DNA from: Streptacidiphilus rugosus AM-16 | GTDB lineage: Bacteria; Actinomycetota; Actinomycetes; Streptomycetales; Streptomycetaceae | Length of the DNA stretch: 64,000 nt | Direction of reading: 5' to 3' | Assembly: GCF_000744655.1 (NCBI RefSeq) | Contig: NZ_JQMJ01000004.1 | Coordinates: 6,386,001 to 6,450,000, forward strand | Part shown: positions 25,707 through 33,313 of the stretch, piece by piece | How the letters are laid out: the number at the start of each line of letters is the position of its first letter | How positions within the stretch are numbered: position 1 is the stretch's first letter | The notes under the pieces: generated by a model | The model's database searches: none | The model's input: only the letters and a program-made list of their open reading frames with translations | What the model was told of the DNA's origin: nothing | Program-made: the position numbers and the translations under genes

Positions 25707-25754
25707 CGAGCGGGCCGGGCCCGGCGCTCCCCCCGCGCCGGCCCGGCCCGCTCG
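25707..25754. terminator. Terminator of the second sugar-binding lipoprotein gene
   Basis: A long GC hairpin with left arm 25707-25727, right arm 25735-25754, a one-base bulge and a seven-base loop, 9 bp beyond the stop at 25763. The remainder of 25471-25706 shows no gene. Confidence 0.8.
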
Positions 25755-25762
25755 TCGTCCGG

Positions 25763-27049
25763 TCAGTTCCAGGCCAGCCTGGTCGTCATCTCCGTGTCGG
25801 CCGCCTGCGCGGCGGCCGAGGCGTCGTGACCCTGGAGGATCGGGCCGAGGTAGAGCGTGATCACCGGGTTCGGCGAGGTCTCCACATTGCCCCAGGTGGG
25901 CAGCAGCGGGGTGTAGCCGGCGTCGGGCGCGGACTTCGCCGCCGCCTGCGCGTAGGTGTTGCCGGCCAGCGCGCCGTAGAGGCTGGTGCGGTTCGGCAGG
26001 AACCCGGAGGTCTTGGCCATCAGCGACTCGTTGACGTCATTGAGGGCGATCTTGAGAAAGCCGAGCGCGAGGTCCTTGTTCTGGGTGTTGAGCGAGACGG
26101 TGAGGTTCGAGCCGCCCAGGAAGGTCCTGGCGGGACGGTTCGCGGTCTTGCCGGGGATGGGGAACCAGCCGATGTCGTCGGCGCTCACGTTCTTGCTCAC
26201 CGCAGTGGCGGCCTCGTAGCCCATGGCGATCATGCAGCCGACGTTGCCCTTGGCGAACTCCGCGGCCTGGTTCGCCTCGTTGACGTCGACCGGGGCCTTG
26301 CCGAAGCTGCGGAGCTTCTTGAAGAAGGCGGTGGCGCGCAGCGCCTGCGGGCTGTCGAGGTTCCCGCTCCAGACCCCGGGCGAGTCCTCGCGCACCAGCT
26401 GGGCGCCCTCGTCCTGGAGGAAGCCGTCGAAGGCGTACCAGTTCTGTCCGGGCAGCCACATGGCCGAGCTGACGCCCGAGGTCTGCTGCAGTGTGGCGAG
26501 GTCGCTCAGCCACTGCTCCTGGGTCGTGGGGGTCGGCCCGAGTCCGGCGCGCTTCCAGAGCTTCTTGTTGTACATGACGACCCGGTTGCCGGCGTACCAG
26601 GGGGCCGCGTACTGCTTCTTCTGGTAGATCGTCGACTTGTTCATGAAGCTGTTCCAGGTGGAGGCGCCGAGCCCGCCCAGATACGGCGTCAGGTCCATGA
26701 GCCCGCCGGAGGCGGCGTAGTACGGGGTCTGCGTGTTCCCGATGTCGATGACGTCGGGCGGGGTGAGCGAGGCGAGGGCGTCGGTCACCTTCTGCTGGAT
26801 GCCGGTCCAGTCCTGGACCTGGAAGTCGATCTTCGCGCCGGCGTACTGCTGCAGGAACGCGCTCTTGACCGAGTCCATCCAGGCGGCGGAGTCGTCGCCC
26901 TTCATGAGCCAGACCACGAGGGTCTTCCCCTGCCAGCTGGTGGGCGACGGACTGCTCTTGGCCTGCCCGAGCCCGGAGAGGCCGCAGCCGCTCAGGCTCA
27001 GCGCGACCGCTGCCGAACAGATCCCCAGAACCGCCTGACGATGTCTCAT
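25763..27049 (-). CDS. ABC transporter sugar-binding lipoprotein (second DasA-like protein)
   Basis: A 428-residue family-1 solute-binding lipoprotein. The signal peptide MRHRQAVLGICSAAVALSLS ends in the lipobox LSGC (Cys22 or so), giving a lipid-anchored receptor outside the cell. The mature part has the expected fold markers (TLVVWLMKGDDSAAWMDSVK, PDVIDIGNTQTPYYAASGG, GFLPNRTSLYGALAG). It has no permease genes of its own and lies 148 bp downstream of dasD in the same direction, so it probably serves the DasB-DasC permease or an unlinked one. Two DasR-like operators lie 17-58 bp upstream of its ATG (27049), indicating control by DasR with GlcN-6-P as inducer. The ligand is probably a chito- or related oligosaccharide (inference). 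Confidence 0.9.
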   Translation of the reverse strand: MRHRQAVLGICSAAVALSLSGCGLSGLGQAKSSPSPTSWQGKTLVVWLMKGDDSAAWMDSVKSAFLQQYAGAKIDFQVQDWTGIQQKVTDALASLTPPDVIDIGNTQTPYYAASGGLMDLTPYLGGLGASTWNSFMNKSTIYQKKQYAAPWYAGNRVVMYNKKLWKRAGLGPTPTTQEQWLSDLATLQQTSGVSSAMWLPGQNWYAFDGFLQDEGAQLVREDSPGVWSGNLDSPQALRATAFFKKLRSFGKAPVDVNEANQAAEFAKGNVGCMIAMGYEAATAVSKNVSADDIGWFPIPGKTANRPARTFLGGSNLTVSLNTQNKDLALGFLKIALNDVNESLMAKTSGFLPNRTSLYGALAGNTYAQAAAKSAPDAGYTPLLPTWGNVETSPNPVITLYLGPILQGHDASAAAQAADTEMTTRLAWN

Positions 27050-27065
27050 GCCCGCACCACTCCCC

Positions 27066-27107
27066 AATGGTCTCGACCAATTTCCGGGAAGTTTGGTCCA
27101 GACCATT
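27066..27107 (-). promoter_or_regulatory. Two DasR-operator-like sites upstream of the second binding-protein gene
   Basis: AATGGTCTCGACCAAT at 27066-27081 matches the DasR consensus at 13/16 positions, and TTTGGTCCAGACCATT at 27092-27107 at 12/16. Their centres are 26 bp apart and the nearer one is 16 bp before the ATG, so bound DasR would cover the promoter or start site. Confidence 0.75.
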
Positions 27108-27197
27108 GGGGCCGTCAATGCGCCCGTGCTACGGGAGGGGATCCGTTACTCGACTGGGACCTCGGCCGGTCCCGGCGCGTGATGCTCGGTGTACTGC

Positions 27198-28769
27198 TCA
27201 GTGCTGAACCGTGGGCTGACCTGTCAGGACCTCGACAGCCGCCAGGCCGCAGACCCGCGCCGCGCCGTGCGTGGCGATGTGCAACGCGCCCCGCGCGGCG
27301 GCCTGGGGCACGCCCATCTCGACCACCGCGGCGTCCGGGCGGCCGGCCAGCAGGCCGTCCAGCGCCCGCGCGATCCACTCGTGCCGGTGCAGGTCCCGGA
27401 CGACCACGACGAGGCGGCGTCCGGCCGACTCCCGGCGCAGCCGCTCGACCAGCGCCGGCAGCAGCTCCGGCGTGGCGTCCCGAGGGCCGACGCTCTCTGC
27501 GCGCGTCCCGGGGAAGCGCGCGGCGAGCATCCCCGCCACGCCCCAAGGCGTCTCGTCGCCGACCGCGATGTTCGCGATCGGGCTGAAGGAGACCACGTAG
27601 GGGCGCTCGGTGATCGGCACGAAGCCGGAGCCCGGCGTCCTGGTGACCCGCAGGGCACGGCGCGCCGCCCGGAGCCCGATGGCGAGGTCGGGGGCCAGCC
27701 TGCCGCTCGCCTCGACCTGCTCGGTGGTCCACTGACCCAGCGCGCGGACCCGGCCCGCGGCCTCGGCCAGCCGTTCCTCGCTCAGCTCGCCGTCGCGCAC
27801 CGCCTGGACCAGCGCGTCGCGCAGCAGCAGCACCGTCTCCTCGTCGGCCAGACCGCCGCCGACGCAGATCGCGTCCACGCCCGCGCCGATGGCCAGCACG
27901 CTGCCGCGGGTGACGCCGTAGGTGTCCGCGATGGCGCCCATCTCGATGCCGTCGGTGACGATCAGGCCCTGGTAGCCGAGGCCGCCGTCGGCCGGGGAGT
28001 TGCGCAGCAGCTGCAGCACGGCCCGGCTCAGCGTCGCGGGCCGGTCCCCGTCCAGCGCCGGGACCATGATGTGGGCGGTCATGACGGCCTTGGCCCCGGC
28101 GGCGATCGCCGCCTTGAACGGCACCAGGTCGCGCGAGCGCAGCAGGTCCACGTCGATGTCGACCACCGGCAGACCCAGGTGCGAGTCGACGGCGGTGTCG
28201 CCGTGGCCGGGGAAGTGCTTGGCGCAGGCGGCGACGCCCACCGACTGCAGCCCCTCGACCCAGGCGGCGGTGTGCCGCGCGCAGAGGTCGGGGTCGGCGC
28301 CGAAGGAGCGGACCCCGATGACCGGGTTGTCGGGGTTGGAGTTGACGTCGGCGGAGGGCGCCCAGTTGTAGTTGACGCCGCACTCGGCCAGGGCCCGGCC
28401 GAGCTCGCGGGCGACGTCCCTGGTCAGGCCCGGGTCGTCGACCGCGCCGAGGGCGAGGTTGCCCGGCCAGGACGAGCCGCTGCCGGCCTCCAGCCGGGTG
28501 ACGTCCCCGCCCTCCTCGTCGATGGCGACCAGCACGTGCGGGTTCTCCGCGCGCAGCTCGGCGGTGAGCGCCGCCAGCTGCTCGGGGTCGGTGACGTTGC
28601 GGGCGAAGAGCGCCACCGAGCCCAAGCCGTCGCCGAGGTGGCGGCGCAGCCAGTCGGGCGGGGTGGTGCCGACGAATCCGGGCTGCAGCACCGTGAGCGC
28701 GTCGCGGTGGAGCCGGTCCCTCGTCCGAGCGGTCCTGGCTGACGACGGGTCGAGGATGCTCACGTTCAC
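27198..28769 (-). CDS. dasD: Beta-N-acetylglucosaminidase, glycoside hydrolase family 3 (DasD)
   Basis: A 523-residue cytoplasmic GH3 enzyme that cleaves imported chitobiose to GlcNAc. The NagZ-type signature KHFPGHGDTAVDSH (residues 184-197) carries the His/Asp general acid/base dyad. The nucleophile is Asp273 in VTDGIEMGAI. VAIDEEGGDVTRL and NYNWAPSADVN are further GH3 markers. A C-terminal domain of about 170 residues completes the protein. There is no signal peptide, consistent with an intracellular role. The start is GTG at 28769, one base after the dasC stop, so translation is coupled; a second GTG at 28763 is possible. It lies directly downstream of the DasABC transporter genes. Confidence 0.93.
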   Translation of the reverse strand: MNVSILDPSSARTARTRDRLHRDALTVLQPGFVGTTPPDWLRRHLGDGLGSVALFARNVTDPEQLAALTAELRAENPHVLVAIDEEGGDVTRLEAGSGSSWPGNLALGAVDDPGLTRDVARELGRALAECGVNYNWAPSADVNSNPDNPVIGVRSFGADPDLCARHTAAWVEGLQSVGVAACAKHFPGHGDTAVDSHLGLPVVDIDVDLLRSRDLVPFKAAIAAGAKAVMTAHIMVPALDGDRPATLSRAVLQLLRNSPADGGLGYQGLIVTDGIEMGAIADTYGVTRGSVLAIGAGVDAICVGGGLADEETVLLLRDALVQAVRDGELSEERLAEAAGRVRALGQWTTEQVEASGRLAPDLAIGLRAARRALRVTRTPGSGFVPITERPYVVSFSPIANIAVGDETPWGVAGMLAARFPGTRAESVGPRDATPELLPALVERLRRESAGRRLVVVVRDLHRHEWIARALDGLLAGRPDAAVVEMGVPQAAARGALHIATHGAARVCGLAAVEVLTGQPTVQH

Positions 28770-28770
28770 G

Positions 28771-29685
28771 TCAGCCCTTCACCGCACCGGCCGTGAGGCC
28801 GGACGCGATCCTGCGCTGGACGAGCAGGAAGAGGATGACGACGGGAACGGACATCATCGTGGAGCCGGCCATCATCGGGGCGAACTCGGTGCCGTGCTGG
28901 GTGGTGAAGTTGCCCAGCCAGACGGTGGCGGTGGTGTTGTGCTGGTCCATGAGGACCAGGGCGTAGAGGTACTCGTTCCAGGCCTGGATGAAGCCGTAGA
29001 TCGAGGTCGCCACGATGCCGGGGGCCAGCAGCGGGAAGACCACGCGCAGGAAGGCGCCGGTCCGGGTGCAGCCGTCGACCTGAGCCGACTCCTCCAGCTC
29101 CTTCGGGATGTTCACGATGAACCCGCGCAGGGTCCAGACCGTGAAGGGCAGCACGAAGGTGAGGTAGGTGATGATCAGGCCGGTGATCTTGTTGGTCTGC
29201 TGGAAGTCGTTCAGCAGCAGGAAGACCGGGATCACCATGGCGACCAGCGGGATCATCTGCACGGTGAGGATGCCGATGATGACGACCTTGCGGCCGCGGA
29301 AGGCGAAGCGCGAGATCGCGAGCGCCGCCAGCAGGCCGACCACCATGCCGATGGCGACGGTGGAGAGCGAGACGATCAGGCTGCGGGTGACCGGGCCCCA
29401 GAAGTCGGAGATGTTCAGGGCCCGGCTGAAGTTGTCCAGCGTGACGCTGGTCGGGAAGAGCTTCGGGTTCGCGTCGATCGCGTCCTTGGCCGGCTTGAAC
29501 GCGGTGTTCAGCATCCAGTAGACGGGGAACCCGGCCACGACGAAGACCACGACGCCGATCAGGTTCCAGACGCTCTTGCCGGCCGTGCGGCCCCAGTTGC
29601 GGCGGCGGAGCGCGGGGCGGGCGATCGAGGCCGGCGTCGAGTGCACGGCCCTGGCGGTTCCGGCTGCGGTGTCGGTCATCGTCAC
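28771..29685 (-). CDS. dasC: Chitobiose ABC transporter permease DasC
   Basis: A 304-residue inner-membrane permease of the MalG type with six predicted helices (first IGVVVFVVAGFPVYWMLNTA). The EAA loop that contacts the ATPase is ELEESAQVDGCTRTGAFLRV. The ending is LLVQRRIASGLTAGAVKG. It pairs with DasB to import N,N'-diacetylchitobiose; the ATPase is not in the cluster, and MsiK is the usual partner in streptomycetes. The start GTG overlaps the dasB stop (GTGA), with GGAGAGG upstream; an ATG two codons later is possible. The N-terminal 35 residues are a cytosolic Arg-rich tail. Confidence 0.94.
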   Translation of the reverse strand: MTMTDTAAGTARAVHSTPASIARPALRRRNWGRTAGKSVWNLIGVVVFVVAGFPVYWMLNTAFKPAKDAIDANPKLFPTSVTLDNFSRALNISDFWGPVTRSLIVSLSTVAIGMVVGLLAALAISRFAFRGRKVVIIGILTVQMIPLVAMVIPVFLLLNDFQQTNKITGLIITYLTFVLPFTVWTLRGFIVNIPKELEESAQVDGCTRTGAFLRVVFPLLAPGIVATSIYGFIQAWNEYLYALVLMDQHNTTATVWLGNFTTQHGTEFAPMMAGSTMMSVPVVILFLLVQRRIASGLTAGAVKG

Positions 29686-30614
29686 TCCACCTCTCCGATC
29701 TTCAGCATCTGGCGCATGTAGACGGCGATCACACCGAGCAGCAGCAGCACGGTGATCACCGCGATGGCCGCGCCGGCGGCGTAGTTGCCGGTGACGAAGC
29801 CCTGGTTGAACGAGTAGGTGCTGAGCAGCTGGTACTGCGGCTCGGGGTGGCCGCCGCGCATCAGGTAGACCTGTGCGAAGACGCCCATGTCCCAGATCAC
29901 CGAGAGGGTGCCGAGCATCACCAGGATCGGCTTGAGCAGCGGCAGCTTGACGTGGCGGAAGACCTTGAAGGCGCCGGCGCCGTCGAGCCTGGCGGCCTCC
30001 TCGAGCTCACCGGGCACCTGGGTCAGGCCGGCGTAGAGGGTGATCGCGACGAAGGGCACGGCTCCCCAGACGACCAGCGCCATGATGACGGCGAAGCCCT
30101 CCCAGGTGTTGACGAACCAGTCGTGCCCGAGCATGTGCACCCCGGGGATCTTGCTGAGCAGCGAGTTCAGCACGCCGTAGTCGGCGTCGGTCATCCACTT
30201 GAAGACGGTGACCGCGACGATGATCGGCATGGACCAGCTGGCCACCAGCGAGATGTTGATCAGCGTGCGGACGAAGGGGCTGACCTTCTGCAGCAGCAGC
30301 GCCACCAGCATGCCGAGCACCAGGGTCAGCACCACGGCACCGGCGGCGAAGCCGATGGTGCGGAGCACGACCTGCCAGAAGAAGCTGTCGCCCAGCACCT
30401 TCGAGTAGTTCGCGAAGCCGACCCAGCTCGGCGGGATGAAGCCCCAGAGCTGGCTCTGCCCGTAGTTCTGGAACGAGATCTGGATCAGGTGGAACAGCGG
30501 GTAGCCCAGGACCAGCAGCAGCAACAGCAGCGCGGGGGCGAGGAGCAGCCAGGGCGCGAGCGGGGACGCGCCCCTCCGCCTCGGCGCTCGTGGTCGGGTT
30601 TCGGCGGCACTCAT
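29682..30614 (-). CDS. dasB: Chitobiose ABC transporter permease DasB
   Basis: A 310-residue permease of the MalF type with six membrane segments (WLLLAPALLLLLLVLGYPLF first). The EAA loop is ELEEAARLDGAGAFKVFRHV. It forms the translocation pore with DasC. ATG at 30614 is preferred over the GTG one codon earlier because AGGAG spacing is better. It lies 145 bp downstream of dasA in the same direction; the gap holds a tandem repeat and a perfect hairpin that may reduce readthrough, so that the binding protein is made in excess over the permeases. Confidence 0.94.
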   Translation of the reverse strand: MSAAETRPRAPRRRGASPLAPWLLLAPALLLLLLVLGYPLFHLIQISFQNYGQSQLWGFIPPSWVGFANYSKVLGDSFFWQVVLRTIGFAAGAVVLTLVLGMLVALLLQKVSPFVRTLINISLVASWSMPIIVAVTVFKWMTDADYGVLNSLLSKIPGVHMLGHDWFVNTWEGFAVIMALVVWGAVPFVAITLYAGLTQVPGELEEAARLDGAGAFKVFRHVKLPLLKPILVMLGTLSVIWDMGVFAQVYLMRGGHPEPQYQLLSTYSFNQGFVTGNYAAGAAIAVITVLLLLGVIAVYMRQMLKIGEVE

Positions 30615-30645
30615 CACTGTGCTCCTCAGTTTTCCTCTTCACGCG

Positions 30646-30699
30646 GTCGTGCTGTGCCAACAGATCGTGCTGTGCCAAGGGTGGTGCTGAGCCAAGGCG
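30646..30699. repeat. 18-bp tandem repeat, three copies, in the dasA-dasB gap
   Basis: Units at 30646-30663, 30664-30681 and 30682-30699 share the core CGTGCTGTGCCAA; the third has diverged. They lie immediately upstream of dasB in the transcript. No protein frame uses them. Confidence 0.7.
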
Positions 30700-30715
30700 G
30701 ACCGTGCCTGGGGCA

Positions 30716-30752
30716 GAGCGGGCCGGATCGGGGATCCCGATCCGGCCCGCTC
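30716..30752 (-). terminator. Hairpin after dasA within the das operon
   Basis: A perfect 17-bp stem (30716-30732 with 30736-30752) and a GAT loop, eight bases beyond the dasA stop. It probably acts as a partial terminator or a 3' stabiliser for the dasA message. Confidence 0.8.
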
Positions 30753-30759
30753 AGATTGA

Positions 30760-32049
30760 TCAGCCGTTGATGACGGCGTTGATCTGCGTGTCGGCGTTCT
30801 TGGTGGCGTCAGCGATGGAGGCCTTGCCCGTCGCGATGTCCTGGAGCATGTTCTGCAGGATCGCGTTCTTCTCGACGGTCAGCCAGCCCGGCGCGGTCGG
30901 CACGAACCAGGTGTTGAGGGCGACCTTGGCCATGTAGCCGAGCTTCGGGTCGCTGCCCAGGGCGGCCATCATGGTCTTGTTGTTGGGCAGGTTGCCGGCG
31001 GTGACCAGGGCCTGCTGCGCGGTCGGGTTGGTGAAGTCGTTGATCCACTCGGAGGCGAGCGCGACGTTCGGCGACTTGACCGGGACGACCAGGTCCGAAC
31101 CGCCGATGAAGGACGGCATGGTCGCGTTCTTCACGCCCGGCAGGGCGAAGGGAACGATGTTGTCCTTCAGCTTGCCGCCGGTCTTGTCGAACTTCGGGTC
31201 GGCGGCGGAGGGGGCCTCCCAGCCGGCGCCGAAGATCAGGTCGGACTTGCCCTGGCCGTAGACGATGTAGCGGTCCGACTCGTCCTTGGTCTTGTCGCCG
31301 TGCATGTACTTGTCCTCGATGGCCTTCCAGCTGGCCAGACCCGCCTGCGCGGCCGGGTCCTCGAGGGTGGCGGTGAACTTGCCGGAGCCGTCCGCCTTGG
31401 CGATCTGGCCGCCGTTGTCGTAGACGAAGGACATGGCCGCGTACCAGTCACGGGTGGGCTGGTACCAGGCGGAGAAGCCGGAGCCCTGCTTGGCCTGCAC
31501 CTTGTCCAGGTCGCCGGTCAGCTCGGCCCAGCTGGTCGGGGTGTTGTTGGTGACACCCGCGGCCGCGTTGACGTCCTTGCGCCAGGCGGCGGTCTTCACA
31601 CCGGCGTAGTAGGGGACACCGAAGAGCTTGCCCTGGTAGGTGGCGGTGGACTGGAGGGCGGGCAGCCAGTCGGAGGAACCGGTGAACTTGGTGGCGTCCA
31701 GCGGCGCGAAGGCGCCCTTGATCATGTAGGAGAGGGTCTCGGTGTTGCCCATCTCGATGACGTCGGGGACGTTCGGGGTCGCCAGCGCGGCGTCGAACTT
31801 CGTGTTCTTGTCGCCCCAGGAGTAGTACTGGACGTCGACCTTGGTGTTCGGGTGCGCCTTGGTGAACGTGGCGGTGGCGGCGGAGACCGCGCCCGGCCAG
31901 TTCTGCTGCGCGTCGACCGCGAGCCAGACCGTGATCTTCGCCGGGTCGGCAGCGGGCTTGGACTTGTCGGTCGTGGAGCTGGAGCTACAAGCGGCGATGC
32001 TGAACAGCATCGCGGTGCTGCCGATAGCGGCGATAAGTCGACGGTTCAC
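30760..32049 (-). CDS. dasA: Chitobiose-binding lipoprotein DasA
   Basis: A 429-residue solute-binding lipoprotein of the chitobiose transporter, anchored outside the cell. The signal peptide VNRRLIAAIGSTAMLFSIAAC has the lipobox SIAAC (Cys21). Fold markers include PDVIEMGNTETLSYMIKGAF, DRYIVYGQGKSDLIFGAGWE and GGSDLVVPVKSP. GTG at 32049 with AGGAGGATGGC before it is the start; the long upstream open frame is rejected. It is transcribed divergently from dasR across a region with four DasR-like operators. It feeds DasBC, and DasD then splits the disaccharide. Confidence 0.95.
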   Translation of the reverse strand: MNRRLIAAIGSTAMLFSIAACSSSSTTDKSKPAADPAKITVWLAVDAQQNWPGAVSAATATFTKAHPNTKVDVQYYSWGDKNTKFDAALATPNVPDVIEMGNTETLSYMIKGAFAPLDATKFTGSSDWLPALQSTATYQGKLFGVPYYAGVKTAAWRKDVNAAAGVTNNTPTSWAELTGDLDKVQAKQGSGFSAWYQPTRDWYAAMSFVYDNGGQIAKADGSGKFTATLEDPAAQAGLASWKAIEDKYMHGDKTKDESDRYIVYGQGKSDLIFGAGWEAPSAADPKFDKTGGKLKDNIVPFALPGVKNATMPSFIGGSDLVVPVKSPNVALASEWINDFTNPTAQQALVTAGNLPNNKTMMAALGSDPKLGYMAKVALNTWFVPTAPGWLTVEKNAILQNMLQDIATGKASIADATKNADTQINAVING

Positions 32050-32164
32050 GCCATCCTCCTGGGATGCCCGGATTCCCCCCATCTGTTCCGGTTGCGGCCT
32101 CTCGCGACGAGCAGTGTGCGGAGGCCGCCGTCCCAGTGATGGGTCGGGGAGTTGTAGTGGTCGA

Positions 32165-32204
32165 TGTGGTTTAGACCAGTGCCTGGAGCTTGGCCTAGAC
32201 CAAA
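32165..32204. promoter_or_regulatory. DasR-operator-like pair proximal to dasA
   Basis: TGTGGTTTAGACCAGT at 32165-32180 (13/16 to consensus) and CTTGGCCTAGACCAAA at 32189-32204 (11/16), with centres 24 bp apart. They are about 116-155 bp upstream of the dasA start, within the dasA-dasR divergent region (32050-32534). Confidence 0.75.
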
Positions 32205-32351
32205 TGCGAGTGTCAACGGGTTGCACGCCAAAGACTCGGAGCCGTTATCAACCCGACACCGGGCCAGCGCCGGGGCGTGATCCGGTGGTACACCTCTTGA
32301 CCTGGACCGGTCGCACGCATGCGAAAGGGGGGTCTTGCCAAGCCGGGGCTT

Positions 32352-32390
32352 CAAGGTCTAGACCATGTGGTACGCCTGGCCTGGACCAAT
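32352..32390. promoter_or_regulatory. DasR-operator-like pair proximal to dasR
   Basis: CAAGGTCTAGACCATG at 32352-32367 (11/16, with a perfect GGTCTAGACC core) and CCTGGCCTGGACCAAT at 32375-32390 (12/16). They stand 144-183 bp before the dasR start and fit autoregulation. The rest of the 485-bp divergent region shows no gene. Confidence 0.7.
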
Positions 32391-32534
32391 CCCTTCCGCC
32401 GGTCAGTCTCAACGGAGGAAACTCGGTCCGGCGTCTCGTACTGAGCATGCTTTCGCGCACGCGGACGTGCCACCATAAGGGCCGAACGGCGTGCTGCCGA
32501 CGGCGACGATCAGGGACAGGAAACAGGAGCGGTG

Positions 32535-33308
32535 ATGACGACCGATGGGGGTCCCGGGACCGTGCCGGCGGAGGAGACTTCGGCAGGTGCGTCCACCGCG
32601 CGCGTCCCGAAGTACTACCGCCTGAAGCGCCACCTGCTGCAGATCACCCAGACCCAGGCGCCGGGCACCCCGGTCCCGCCGGAGCGGACGCTGGCGCTGG
32701 AGTTCGAGACCTCGCGCACGACCGTGCGCCAGGCGCTGCAGGAGCTGGTGGTCGAGGGACGACTGGAGCGCATCCAGGGCAAGGGCACCTTCGTGGCCAA
32801 GCCCAAGGTGTCGCAGGCGCTGCAACTCACCTCCTACACGGAGGACATGCGCGCGCAGGGCCTGGAGCCCGCGTCGCGGCTGCTGGAGGTCGGCTACGTC
32901 ACCGCCGACGACCGGCTCGCCGAACTGCTGGACATCCGTCCGGGCGGACGGGTGCTGCGGGTCGAGCGGCTCCGCCTCGCCAGCGGCGACCCGATGGCGA
33001 TCGAGACGGCCCACCTGAGCGCGAAGCGCTTCCCGGCGCTGCGGCGGAACCTGGTCAAGTACAACTCGCTGTACACGGCCCTGGGCGAGGTCTACGGCGT
33101 GCACGTGGCCGAGGCCGAGGAGACCATCGAGACCTCCCTGGCCACCCCGCGTGAGGCGGGCGTACTGGGCACCGACGTCGGCCTGCCGATGCTGCTGCTC
33201 TCGCGCCACTCCTTCGACGCGGCCGGCGAGCCGGTGGAGTGGGTGCGCTCGGTCTACCGCGGTGACCGCTACAAGTTCACCGCGCGCCTGCAGCGCCCGG
33301 AGGCCTGA
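32535..33308 (+). CDS. dasR: GntR/HutC-family global regulator DasR
   Basis: A 257-residue regulator that represses GlcNAc uptake and metabolism genes and controls antibiotic and development genes; its DNA binding is relieved by GlcN-6-P. The N-terminal winged helix spans about residues 24-95 ([50 protein letters not shown]). The C-terminal UTRA effector domain follows ([27 protein letters not shown]-like region, [14 protein letters not shown]). ATG at 32535 is preferred over the GTG one codon earlier, with AGGAG upstream. It is divergent from dasA. Unusually, a large SARP regulator gene starts 5 bp after its stop. Confidence 0.96.
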   Translation: MTTDGGPGTVPAEETSAGASTARVPKYYRLKRHLLQITQTQAPGTPVPPERTLALEFETSRTTVRQALQELVVEGRLERIQGKGTFVAKPKVSQALQLTSYTEDMRAQGLEPASRLLEVGYVTADDRLAELLDIRPGGRVLRVERLRLASGDPMAIETAHLSAKRFPALRRNLVKYNSLYTALGEVYGVHVAEAEETIETSLATPREAGVLGTDVGLPMLLLSRHSFDAAGEPVEWVRSVYRGDRYKFTARLQRPEA

Positions 33309-33313
33309 GACCG

